A stretch of 64,000 nt of DNA from Prostheceraeus crozeri. Taxonomy: Eukaryota; Platyhelminthes; Polycladida; Euryleptidae. Within the stretch, counting starts at the first letter, position 1, and every line of letters starts with the position of its first letter. Under the pieces are notes generated by a model. It made no database searches and was not told the origin of the DNA. It saw only the letters and a program-made list of their open reading frames with translations. Shown here piece by piece: positions 40,845 through 49,346 of the stretch. The DNA lies in contig CAJQUW010011309.1 of assembly GCA_907163375.1 (NCBI GenBank), positions 124,001-188,000 on the forward strand, read 5' to 3'. The translations under genes and the position numbers were made by a program.

Positions 40845-41504
40845 TTTTAAAGAAATATTTTTAGTCACATGATATATTTTAAAAACCTGAAAGATGGATA
40901 AAATTCATGAATTTGAAATTCTCAACTTTTATGATTTTCGGTGTCCGGTTTTACATGACCTGGAACGGTCATGATTTAAGCGAGAAAATTGTTATTCTCA
41001 AATTTTGAGATACTCAACTTTTATAATTTTTAGTGTCCTAGAACGGTCATGATTTTAGCGGGGGTGAAAATTGTAATTCTCAAATTTTGAGATTCTTAAC
41101 TTTTATGATTTTCGGTGTCCTGGAACGGTCATGATTTTGGGGGTGAAAATCGAACCGAAGGTTCTAGGGCTTCGCCCGATTGTAATTCTCAAATTTGAGA
41201 TTTTGAAAAAATTTGAAAAATTGGGTATTTTTAAAAACACCCAAATTTATGAATTTAGGTCTTCATAACCTGAAAAAGGGTTCAAATTCATGAATCGGCT
41301 TAAGCCAGAGGAGCTTCGCTCCGATTTATGTTGTTTTTAAAAATACCATTTTTTGAAAAAATGGTACTTTTTGAATAGACTAAATTCATGAATTTAGGTC
41401 TTAAAAACCTGAAAAAGGGACTAAATTCATAAATTTATGTCGTTTTTAAAAGTACTAATTTTTTTGATTTTATGGTGTCCTGGAACGGTCTTTTATCCAT
41501 TACT
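40759..41504. repeat. Right terminal inverted repeat of the inner element, 746 bp
   Basis: Mirror of 22384-23129. The first part of the membrane-protein gene (40104-40844) lies inside it. Mini-repeats occur at 41151-41178 and 41294-41325. The GGTGTCCTGGAACGGTC block is repeated with small changes near 41470, 41120, 41030 and 40950. Confidence 0.93.
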
Positions 41505-41510
41505 GACTCT
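41505..41510. repeat. Right target-site duplication of the inner element (GACTCT)
   Basis: GACTCT directly after the CCATTACT terminus; pairs with 22378-22383. Confidence 0.95.
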
Positions 41511-43616
41511 CTAAACAATTTGTCAACGACCATCAGTGACTTTCCTCACTCAAATCACATATTGAGCACCGTCTATCCGAATTGCGATCACACATCTATT
41601 CGGAAAGGATATTTTCCCTATACATATTTCGACTGCTGGGATCGTATCCACGAGACTCAATTGCCTCCGAAGGAAGCATTTTACAATGATTTGAGTGAGA
41701 AGGAGTTGGAAGAGGATGAGTATGCTGTGGCACAAAAGGCGTGGGCAGAGACGGGGTGCAGCACGTTTGAAGATTATATCCACTATTATTTGACAGTGGA
41801 TGTAGCCTTGCTCGCAGACATCTTCGAACACTTTCGAAGTGAAATACGCGACGTGTCTGCATTGGACCCCATCCACTATTTCGGCACACCTGGCTTGACC
41901 TATTCATTTTTCTTTAAAAAGACACAGGTCAAGTTGGAGAAATTGCATGACGTGGATATGTACCGCGTATTTGAAGCAGGGATTCGTGGAGGGATGACAT
42001 TTGTGAATCAGCACCGCGCTCAAGCAGAAGAAGGGACTCACTTGTTTTACATCGATGCGAACAATTTATACGGTGCGGCCATGATGGGACCTTTGCCGAA
42101 GGATTGTTTTGCCTGGGTACGACCGGAGGTCTTGGTGGACATCAACGACGAATGGGTGAGACGATACAATGTCAATGGCACCACGGGTCATGTACTGTGC
42201 GTCGATTTGGAGTATCCCCCACACGTCCAAGATGCCACGGAAGATTTACCATTGGCTCCTTACCGCGGGACGGCGAAATGGGAGGACATGTCTCCCTATA
42301 TGCAAGAGCTATGGCAAGAGTTGAACGGGAACCGACCCTTTCACTCAGCCAACAAGTTAATGATGACGCATGAAAATCGCAAAGAGTATGTAGTACATAT
42401 CGTCGCTCTCAAGTATTATGTGGAGAAGGGCTTACATATCACCAAGGTTCATTACGGGATCTCCTTCAACCAAGAACCGTATATTCGCCCCTATGTTCAA
42501 TACCATACGCAAGAACGCGCCAAGGCAACCACGAAAATGCGCCGCAATCTCCACAAGTTGATGGTGAACGCACTGTACGGCAAGACGATGGAGAATGTGC
42601 GGAATTATGGGAAGCACTATTTTGTACGATCACCGAATGTATTTAGCAAATGGACACGTCATCCCTATTGCCAATCTTTCTTCAACATCAGCGACAAAGC
42701 CGTGGTGGTGAATGTGCGCAAGACCAAGGTAGACTTGAACAAGCCCATTTATATCGGGCAATGCATCCTGGACAACAGCAAGATTATTATGTACAAGCTG
42801 TTTGACCAGTGGAAAGCCAACAAGACGTGTACCTCAGTGGAACTCATTGGTGGGGACACAGACTCCTTCTTCCTCAAAGTCCGCAGCCGGTATACACGCG
42901 AAGAAGTGCTGCGTTCGTTTGACAACATCCCCAATTTTATTGATACGGAGGCGAAAGGTGTTCTCGATACCTCAAATTACCCCGTGAGTCATCCAGAGAG
43001 ACGTACCGAGAATGCAAATCGTTTGGGATGTTTCAAGGACGAGTGTGTAGGGGATAGGGTGAAGGAGTTTGTATGTTTGAGTGCCAAGATGTACTCTTAC
43101 ATTGTCCTCAAAGGCAATGAGGAAGAAATCCACGACTGTCGCATGAAAGGAGTGTGTCAAGCAAAGAAGCGTCAAGTGAAACATCAGAATTATGTGGACG
43201 CCTTTGAAAAACATTCCGTTACCACAGTGTTACAAACCCTCCTCCAATCCCAACACCACGAGATGAGAACGGTGACGCAAGTGAAGAAGGCCTTAAGTAT
43301 CTGGGAGGACAAGCGGTGTTGGTATTTACCCAATCGGAGCCTTCCCTACGGTAACCATCGCCTATATGAAGAAGGGTATCTACACCCCGCTCTCAAAAAT
43401 GTCAAGGATCTGCAACCGCATGGTGGAGCTCAGAGCATCCTCCGCAATACCACTGCAGACATTGTTACCGCAACTCCCTCTGGCCACATACCGAGCATCA
43501 CGCCCTTGTCGAGTCTATTGGAAATGGAACTCTTCGGTTGCTGTACAGATTTTTCCACGGGGGTGTATCCAAATTTTGGGCAACCACTCTCTGGAAACCT
43601 ACGATCGTATTTGTAA
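41505..43616 (+). pseudogene. Outer PolB, segment 4: Exo III and polymerase domain
   Basis: After the second GACTCT (41505-41510) the outer frame resumes on a codon boundary at 41511. Exo III (LTVDVALLADIFEHF), motif A (DANNLYG, near 42053), motif B (NALYGKT, near 42570) and motif C (GDTDSFF, near 42852) are all intact, so the protein-primed-type family B catalytic domain was functional before interruption. The similarity ends near 43385. The remaining codons to the stop at 43616 are read out of frame over the TBP-like gene, so the natural C-terminus is probably close to 43390 and its stop has been lost or shifted. Confidence 0.88.
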
Positions 43617-43944
43617 AGAGATGCGCCAATTACTCGCCCCCTACGGATTGGACGTGAGCGACCCAATCACAAAATCCTGCACCGTTCAATGTCAATGGAA
43701 CTATACAAAAGACCGCATGCAAACCATTCAACAGTTGCCATCGACATCAGTGATTTCCAACGAGCGCGAGCTGTTTCCCGGAACGTTAATACGCAAAGGT
43801 AATTTACACTGCTCCTTCTTTTCCAACGGAAGTGTGATTGTGACGGGTGTTTTATCGATTGCAGAAGCGGAATCGTTGGTGGAAGACATTCTCAAATCCC
43901 TATTCGAAGGAGATTCCCTCAATGAATCGGACAACAGCAACTAG
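43399..43944 (+). CDS. TATA-binding-protein-like protein, outer element
   Basis: About 181 residues from the ATG at 43399 (good AAAAATGTC context). Two tandem lobes are visible. Lobe 1 contains VAVQIFPRGCIQILGNHS and lobe 2 has RELFPGTLIRKG followed by CSFFSNGSVIVTGVLSIAEA. The ELFPG, F-x-S/P-x-G-x-I-x-x-x-G and following helix positions match the saddle of TBP, and the total length is that of a bare TBP core. The DNA-intercalating phenylalanines seem only partly kept (FFSNG in lobe 2). It overlaps the polymerase frame upstream and the UBA-RING gene downstream by 23 bp, implying one transcript. Probable role: promoter recognition for the element's own genes. Confidence 0.72.
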   Translation: MSRICNRMVELRASSAIPLQTLLPQLPLATYRASRPCRVYWKWNSSVAVQIFPRGCIQILGNHSLETYDRICKEMRQLLAPYGLDVSDPITKSCTVQCQWNYTKDRMQTIQQLPSTSVISNERELFPGTLIRKGNLHCSFFSNGSVIVTGVLSIAEAESLVEDILKSLFEGDSLNESDNSN

Positions 43945-44428
43945 TATCCCAACGTCGTGGGTTGTCGCAAGAGATCTGGGATATTCATTCAAAGCGATAG
44001 AAATGGTAACACATCTCAATGAAACGATCACTGCTGGTGAATTAGTGGATCGACTCATGGATCTCGATGAGCATGCTATGAATCACCATTTGGAGCGTAG
44101 GTGGATAGAGGATGTCTCCCTGCCACACTGCAATACAATGACATTGGCGCGATCTGGAGTGAAAAAAGTGAAAAAAGTGAGATTTGCAACGGATGTGTCA
44201 GATAACTCTTCCCATAAAAGTGACTTTAGAAAGAAATTAGAAGAAGAGACATTTCAATTATTATGTGAACGCAACTGTGTTACATGTTTTAAACAGGAAC
44301 GGTCCCTTCTCTTTCTACCATGTTCTCATAATGTTATGTGTTCTACATGTTATAATGCCTTGGAAACGTTATCTTGTCCCCTTTGTGATCAAGACATTGC
44401 TTCAACAGTCACTGTCTATCGTGCATGA
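43922..44428 (+). CDS. UBA-RING protein, probable E3 ubiquitin ligase, IAP-like, outer element
   Basis: 168 residues from the ATG at 43922. Residues about 15-50 (ARDLGYSFKAIEMVTHLN ... ELVDRLMDLDE) resemble a ubiquitin-associated domain. The C-terminal 45 residues are a RING-HC: CVTCFKQERSLLFLPCSH, then CSTC and CPLCDQDI, ending -VTVY-A, closest in pattern to the terminal RING of inhibitor-of-apoptosis proteins. No BIR domain is present. It would ubiquitinate host or viral proteins, and countering cell death is a plausible job. A polyadenylation signal follows at 44519. The UBA half is duplicated at 44792-45028. Confidence 0.78.
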   Translation: MNRTTATSIPTSWVVARDLGYSFKAIEMVTHLNETITAGELVDRLMDLDEHAMNHHLERRWIEDVSLPHCNTMTLARSGVKKVKKVRFATDVSDNSSHKSDFRKKLEEETFQLLCERNCVTCFKQERSLLFLPCSHNVMCSTCYNALETLSCPLCDQDIASTVTVYRA

Positions 44429-44518
44429 TGTACGGAAAAACTCTGTGTACAGTGTATAGTGTACTATCACGAGTGACTGAACCTTGTACAAAACCTTGTA
44501 GTATTACCCTCTGTCTGA

Positions 44519-44524
44519 AATAAA
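44519..44524 (+). terminator. Polyadenylation signal AATAAA
   Basis: 91 bp after the UBA-RING stop; serves the PolB-TBP-RING strand and lies at the convergence with the minus-strand genes. Confidence 0.65.
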
Positions 44525-44544
44525 AATACAATCATTGACATGAT

Positions 44545-44790
44545 TCATTTCTTTATTGACTTCAAAACATGGGATAATGTAGAATACAAATAGGAATAGA
44601 CAATTTTATCATTGAAGGACAAGTAGGTTTGAATGAGTTCTTGATCTTTCTCGTAAGCATCCAATGTTCGAAAGAAAGTCAGTGTTTTTTCCATAGACGT
44701 GTTAAAAGGGCGTTGGTTTAAAAAGTAAATACAGTAAGCACCACAATAGGCTTTAGGGCCTTGTATACGCAGAGGGCGACGATAGTTTAG
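44545..44790 (-). pseudogene. Protease C-terminal part with the catalytic cysteine, outer element
   Basis: A minus-strand frame of about 80 codons ending at a TGA at 44545-44547. It contains KAYCGAYCIYFL, the catalytic-Cys motif of adenain-like proteases, and a conserved helical tail. It lacks His and Asp, which are found at 45137-45511. The two parts are separated by 346 bp of duplicated DNA and are not in the same frame. Confidence 0.72.
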
Positions 44791-45136
44791 AGGGTTGTCG
44801 CAAGAGATCTGGGATATTCATTCAAAGCGATAGAAATGGTAACACATCTCAATGAAACGATCACTGCTGGTGAATTAGTGGATCGACTCATGGATCTCGA
44901 TGAGCATGCTATGAATCACCATTTGGAGCGTAGGTGGATAGAGGATGTCTCCCTGCCACACTGCAATACATTGACATTGGCGCGATCTGGAGTGAAAAAA
45001 GTGAAAAAAGTGAGATTTGCAACAGATGACCAAGCAAGTGAGATTTGCAACCATGACTTATGAGGATGTCCATGCGCGCCAACACTTAAATAGCGGGAGG
45101 GATATACGCACTGGAGATGACAGCATTCTCCGGTGT
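44791..45136. other. Insertion made of two duplicated fragments, splitting the protease gene
   Basis: 44792-45028 repeats 43959-44195 (UBA part of the RING gene; 237 bp with two differences that I can see). After 21 bp, 45050-45136 repeats 45595-45681 (87 bp, apparently identical). The boundaries share GTTGTCG-type microhomology with the protease sequence. This looks like template switching or a repair patch. Confidence 0.82.
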
Positions 45137-45511
45137 TGTCGATAACCATTCGGTCACATGCGGATAGTGAGATGGAGTGAGTCCATAAGAGTCAAAGAAT
45201 TCGCACACGCGTTGATCCGCATTTTGATAAAAGGCCAACCAATGCTTGCCAGGTTGATGAGAGCGATCACTATTGACAATAAGTGTCTTTGATTCCGGGG
45301 AATGAGCAGGAAGTAGATCAGCAGGAAACACACCTTGGAAGGGAACGTAAGAAGATTGGAGGAGGCGATGAGCAAACGTTTGACAACTACACTGAATAGC
45401 ACAGAGAAAATCATCTTCGCACATGCAGGCATTGAGTAAATGTTTCTCTTGTAATTGATTCATACCCTGCATGATTCCTTCGATTTCCGTGTTGCTTAAC
45501 CAGTCTCCCAT
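45137..45511 (-). pseudogene. Protease N-terminal part, outer element
   Basis: Starts at the ATG at 45509-45511. WLSNTEIEGIM opens the protein as in other Polinton proteases, followed by the catalytic His in PGKHWLAFY and the acidic residue in CEFFDSYGLTP. The protein then runs into the duplicated patch and stops without the catalytic cysteine. Without repair this copy cannot be an active protease, so virion maturation from this element would need help in trans. Confidence 0.75.
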
Positions 45512-45750
45512 TCAGCCAACGCTGAGCTTTAATGAGACGGTGTTGATAAAGAGATGTCCAAGCGATAGGAGGAACGTGATTCTCGGGCTCCTTCACCATG
45601 ACTTATGAGGATGTCCATGCGCGCCAACACTTAAATAGCGGGAGGGATATACGCACTGGAGATGACAGCATTCTCCGGTGTGACGGAGAATTGTTCGTCA
45701 TGAATGACAAACATTAATAAATCCAAATTTTGCGTGGTCGTATTCTCAAA
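45512..45750. other. Spacer between protease and capsid genes, holding the source of the 87-bp duplication
   Basis: 45595-45681 is the second copy of the 87-bp repeat. A short minus-strand frame crosses it (about 27 residues from 45700) and ends at the same TAA. No recognised gene. Confidence 0.5.
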
Positions 45751-46998
45751 TTACAATTCCAGTCCATATTGACGTGTATTGGTGGGTTGAACACTATCGA
45801 TTTGTTTATCCAAGGTACAGTCAAAGGCGATAAAGTAACAGTATTTGGTAAAACTCTCCAAATCAATACCACATGATTCATTCGTGTTATAGACTTGAAT
45901 CGCACGATTGAATTGACTGTAGGCAATCACGTCATCTTTGCAATTGATGGTGCCTCCTGTCATGATGGCTCCATTGGTGGTCATGGTGACTTGAGAGAGT
46001 CCATGCCTTTCAAAATAGAGTTTACGACTTCCTGGATCAAACCAAGAGTTACTGGGAACAACCGCGAAAAAGATGAGTTTAGGACTCAATAGAGCAGCCA
46101 CATTGGAAAACGTCTTCTTTTGTACTCCACTTTCAATCGTTTGTCGTTGGACGGTCATGCCATTGTAGCGATAATAAATGGCTTCTGTCTTGCGTCGATT
46201 CGCAGTTTTCAATTGCAGTTCTGCATTCGGTGTGAGCATGGGCATATACAATTGGAAAGAGGTGATTTTGAACTTGTACTTTGTAGAGGTCGTCCCTGCA
46301 GCATGTGCCATATCATAAATGGCATATTCCGGTTTATTCAAGGTGAAAATGAGATCCAGTTGCATGCCTGGGGGCAGAGCAATCACTTGTTGGAACAAAT
46401 TACATTTCAGGGGAAAGTCAAAGGTACGTTTAAATTTGTGGTCTGACCATTGTTTGAGAATGGCTTGATTGAGTGCATTCTCTTTATCTGTAAACTCTAC
46501 CGCCTTAGTCTTTATCGTCTTCGTCGCTGCATCATACTCCGTGTCATACATCACTTGAGGAACAGTAAATCCTTGTGTGACCATGTGTGTATTCTTCACA
46601 TCATTGGTATATTGTAAAAGATTGCTAAGGTAAGCTCTCAAATAATACAAGTCATTGCCTCCTTCAATGGTGCGTTCATTCAAGCGGATAGTAATGTCGG
46701 AAAAGAGGGAGTGGGCCGTATTGTTGATAATAATTGCCTTGTCTGACGTCTCACATGGCACGTCTGCTCCTTTAGCCGAATCATGTTTCATGAGTTGTAC
46801 TTCCACGCGAAAATAGGCATTGCATACATTCATCCAATGAATGGCTAGTCGAGGGACCGTGAATTGAATGGTACCGGGATTTTCCAATCCATTGACTGGC
46901 GTCAGAACGCTCGTATGCTGAGAAGTACTCGAGACATCGACTTTATCACTTTGGAATACATCGTAACGCGCATCCAATAAGGCAGGGGTTTCCGCCAT
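45751..46998 (-). CDS. Major capsid protein (F54H12.2/hexon-like double jelly-roll type), outer element
   Basis: 415 residues, intact. YDVFQSDKVDVSSTSQHTSV at the start is followed by IQFTVPRLAIHWMNV. Then comes NNTAHSLFSDITIRLNERTI with YLRAYLSNLLQYT, the 'HSLFS-x-x-x-x-x-LN ... YRAYI-x-x-LL-x-Y' block shared with Maverick-derived F54H12.2-like proteins. An LPPGMQLDLIF block and the terminal YCYFIAFDCTLD follow. It is expected to form the trimeric capsomer of an icosahedral particle. It is followed by the core-protein gene in a same-strand series with motif-bearing spacers. Confidence 0.82.
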   Translation of the reverse strand: MAETPALLDARYDVFQSDKVDVSSTSQHTSVLTPVNGLENPGTIQFTVPRLAIHWMNVCNAYFRVEVQLMKHDSAKGADVPCETSDKAIIINNTAHSLFSDITIRLNERTIEGGNDLYYLRAYLSNLLQYTNDVKNTHMVTQGFTVPQVMYDTEYDAATKTIKTKAVEFTDKENALNQAILKQWSDHKFKRTFDFPLKCNLFQQVIALPPGMQLDLIFTLNKPEYAIYDMAHAAGTTSTKYKFKITSFQLYMPMLTPNAELQLKTANRRKTEAIYYRYNGMTVQRQTIESGVQKKTFSNVAALLSPKLIFFAVVPSNSWFDPGSRKLYFERHGLSQVTMTTNGAIMTGGTINCKDDVIAYSQFNRAIQVYNTNESCGIDLESFTKYCYFIAFDCTLDKQIDSVQPTNTRQYGLEL

Positions 46999-47024
46999 GC
47001 TTGATGGAACGGATGTCCTAAGAT

Positions 47025-47032
47025 TGCTTAGT
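47025..47032 (-). promoter_or_regulatory. Late-type upstream motif, capsid gene
   Basis: ACTAAGCA on the coding strand, 27 nt before the ATG at 46998. Confidence 0.55.
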
Positions 47033-47034
47033 TC

Positions 47035-47670
47035 TTAAAAGAGCATGCGTTGTTTAGCACCTCCGCGATAACGCCCCATCAAACTTCCTTTTCCCCATTT
47101 CGTATGATGAGCAATGGCCACATGACCACGGCGACGTTTAGGAGCAGGTGCTTCCACCCGATCTCCTTCTTCATCCGTGAAGACGCGTTTCCGACTCACT
47201 TTATTTTGAATAGCTTCTACAACACGTTCGGGAGCAGTCTGTAAAGTGCGTTTGGCGAGTGCTTTCACACCCTTTTTGAGATGGTGAACTCCTTCTTGTG
47301 CGGTAGAGCTGACAGCATCCGTGACAGCTTGTTTCGCAGCATTGAGAAACTCTGTCGTACGTAACGATTTTCCCAACGTTTTCTGTACCGTATGTACAAG
47401 TCCCTTTTGCGAAGGTTTTCGCGATGCTTTTCGAGAGGGTTTTCGAGAGGGTTTTCGAGGTGTTTTTCGAGAGGGTTTTCTGGGAACACTCTTTTTGAGT
47501 GATTTGGGCAGACGGATGGATGGTTTCTTGACACCAGTGACACGGGGTCTAATCATGCGTGTTTTCTGTCCAATCACTTTATTCCATCCACCGCGTTGCA
47601 TAAATGAACCTCTTCCAAACAATCGTCCAGAGGAATGTGTTCGGTTACGGATTAAAAAGAGATTCGTCAT
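47035..47670 (-). CDS. Basic core protein with RKPSRK repeats, outer element
   Basis: 211 residues, very Arg/Lys-rich. A glycine-rich N-terminus (GRLFGRGSFMQRGGW) is followed by five or more PRKPSRK-type repeats (about 70-95), an alanine-containing helix and a C-terminal GRYRGGAKQRMLF. The SRK/PRK repeats resemble protamine and adenovirus protein VII-type DNA-condensing proteins. It sits directly upstream of the capsid gene and carries the late-type motif, as a virion core protein would. Confidence 0.68.
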   Translation of the reverse strand: MTNLFLIRNRTHSSGRLFGRGSFMQRGGWNKVIGQKTRMIRPRVTGVKKPSIRLPKSLKKSVPRKPSRKTPRKPSRKPSRKASRKPSQKGLVHTVQKTLGKSLRTTEFLNAAKQAVTDAVSSTAQEGVHHLKKGVKALAKRTLQTAPERVVEAIQNKVSRKRVFTDEEGDRVEAPAPKRRRGHVAIAHHTKWGKGSLMGRYRGGAKQRMLF

Positions 47671-47699
47671 CGTGTCTTGATGTGCTTGGGAACAGACAA

Positions 47700-47708
47700 T
47701 TACTTAAT
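47700..47708 (-). promoter_or_regulatory. Late-type upstream motif, core-protein gene
   Basis: ATTAAGTAA on the coding strand, 30 nt before the ATG at 47670; overlaps the stop of the upstream gene. Confidence 0.5.
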
Positions 47709-48617
47709 TGCGCGACGTCGAAGATGCATTTTTACATAGGACCGTCCGTCTGTCATAGGGATGGGATGACCGTCATCCGACATGAGTTTGATTTCAATAT
47801 CTTGCACCTGTTGACTTTTCACAGGGAGATAGGTGACATTCTGGAATTCATGATGAATACTATCTCCATAATCTTTCCCCGTGTAGGGAATCACACACAT
47901 ACAGTTTGTTTTCATACCTCCTACATAATGATAACCTACAATATTACAATACAGGAGAATATTGTAGGTAAAGGCATTCAAATTCAACGGGGCAGTCGCT
48001 TGCTGTGAGGAAGTGAGTAAGTCTGTTTTAAACCCAAGAATGTCTTTGAGCAAAGGATGGAGTTTCATACTGTAGTGTGGGGGTACGACCACTGAAACAA
48101 CATGGACATGAGGCGCCAATGTAGTGATAGAAAAGTGGAAATTGTGTCCATGCTGTCGATTTTGATTCAAACACTGCATCAACGTCTTCTCCGAATAAAT
48201 ACCGCGTGGAATGTTGAAGCGCGTAAATTTGCCTTGTTCTCCCTGTTTGCCTTGTTTGTCTTGTTTATCTTGTTTGCCTTGTTCACCCTGTTTGCCTTGT
48301 TTGCCTTGTTCACCTTGTTTGCCTTGTTTGCCTTGCTCTCCTCGCGGTGAATCCGTTTTGACAGGAAGGATAGAGGATGTAAAGACGGTCGAAATCGTCT
48401 CAGGATGATCCTTCAATGTCCCCACACTAAAGCTGACATCCACGGGTATTGTCTGAAGGGTATTGATAAAGTTGACGACGGAGATACCGGCTTCCCATTG
48501 ATCCCCATGGACTATGGGGATGGAAGGAACCAAGCGATTTTTGAAATGATTGGCTCTATTTTCAGGAAACAAATTGGGCTGAGCATTACTCAACAAGTGA
48601 ATCGTTTCCTCATGCAT
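47700..48617 (-). CDS. Penton-like protein with collagen-like GxQ repeats, outer element
   Basis: 305 residues. The N-terminal module ([19 protein letters not shown], then WEAGI) is shared with the giant spike at 49249-52488. Residues about 91-130 are eleven to thirteen Gly-Lys/Glu-Gln triplets, with two Asp-Lys-Gln, like a proline-free collagen helix. Next is [20 protein letters not shown] and a vertex-type jelly-roll ending [11 protein letters not shown] and MHLRRR. The repeats would trimerise a stalk. Probably a vertex or fibre protein. Confidence 0.72.
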   Translation of the reverse strand: MHEETIHLLSNAQPNLFPENRANHFKNRLVPSIPIVHGDQWEAGISVVNFINTLQTIPVDVSFSVGTLKDHPETISTVFTSSILPVKTDSPRGEQGKQGKQGEQGKQGKQGEQGKQDKQDKQGKQGEQGKFTRFNIPRGIYSEKTLMQCLNQNRQHGHNFHFSITTLAPHVHVVSVVVPPHYSMKLHPLLKDILGFKTDLLTSSQQATAPLNLNAFTYNILLYCNIVGYHYVGGMKTNCMCVIPYTGKDYGDSIHHEFQNVTYLPVKSQQVQDIEIKLMSDDGHPIPMTDGRSYVKMHLRRRAIK

Positions 48618-48641
48618 GGTTGAGTGTCACTCTGTCCATAA

Positions 48642-48650
48642 TTACCTAGT
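48642..48650 (-). promoter_or_regulatory. Late-type upstream motif, penton-like gene
   Basis: ACTAGGTAA on the coding strand, 25 nt before the ATG at 48617. Confidence 0.58.
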
Positions 48651-49346
48651 CTCCTTACGGCGGAGATGGAGTTTGAAATAGGATCGTCCTTCATGAATCG
48701 GAATAAATTCGCCATCATCACCACGCAACTGAATTTCAATCTCATCAATAGCAGATGTAAAAATGGGGTAATAATCAATATTGGACACTTCATACGACAC
48801 CATTTCCCCCAAACGTTGTTTCTCTTCAATGGGGTGAATTTTCAAGATTTGTTCACGTTGTCCTCCCACAATACTTTCCGCCACAATATTACAATAGACG
48901 ATAATGTTGAAGGAATTGGGAGTTAGGCTGAGCGGAGAGAGTGTTGTCATCTGTGTATTGGGTCCATAATAGGATTGGGGTAGACCTATACGATAACTCA
49001 ACGCTTCTCCAAAATCAATAAAGGCATGTTCCGCGGTTTTCACCGTCAAATAATGGTCTTTCGAGAGAGAGAGGGATACATCCGTCCACATCTGTAAATT
49101 CACTTGGAGTTTGGAAAAGAGTCCTTCCAAGGTATAACTCCCTTTGGGAATGCGGACACGATGAAACGAGGTAGAAATGTCTAGGGTGGGGTTGATGTAA
49201 CCTTGCCGAATCATGTGGTCATAGATGTGCAACGGTTTCATGGTCTTGCTATAGAGATGAAGAAAAGGGCGAGGTGTGGGATGTGTATTCACCATCACCG
49301 ATTGAATATCTTGTTTTCCCCACATCCACTCCCAACACCATACCAT
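48642..49346 (-). pseudogene. C-terminal jelly-roll of the giant spike protein (other frame), outer element
   Basis: About 234 codons. RIPKGSYTLEGLFSKLQVNL, then IIVYCNIVAESIVGGQ and the terminal DDGEFIPIHEG with KLHLRRK. This is the penton-type C-terminal domain found in the 305-residue paralogue, here out of frame with the 1079-residue part. The two frames overlap at 49249-49346 and meet at a GGGGAAAAC run near 49315-49325. One base there decides whether they are one protein of about 1300 residues. Confidence 0.7.

Larger units (their letters stand above)
22384..41504. mobile_element. Inner Maverick/Polinton element, 19,121 bp, complete
   Basis: Bounded by AGTAATGG...CCATTACT termini, 746-bp inverted repeats and GACTCT duplications. 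It carries PolB, PLA2-integrase, protease, two ATPases, capsid and penton-like genes. Base composition is far more AT-rich than the outer element. The two TIRs look essentially identical by eye, which points to recent insertion. Yet the capsid, fibre and zinc-finger genes each carry a frameshift, so either a defective copy moved or the sequence has homopolymer errors. Confidence 0.96.

Noticed and set aside
43390-43616. PolB C-terminal extension
   Set aside because: This stretch is out of frame with the well-supported TBP lobes and has no counterpart in the inner polymerase.
44836-45063. Second UBA protein gene
   Set aside because: It is a 237-bp duplicate of part of the UBA-RING gene, lacks the RING and has no promoter of its own that I can see.
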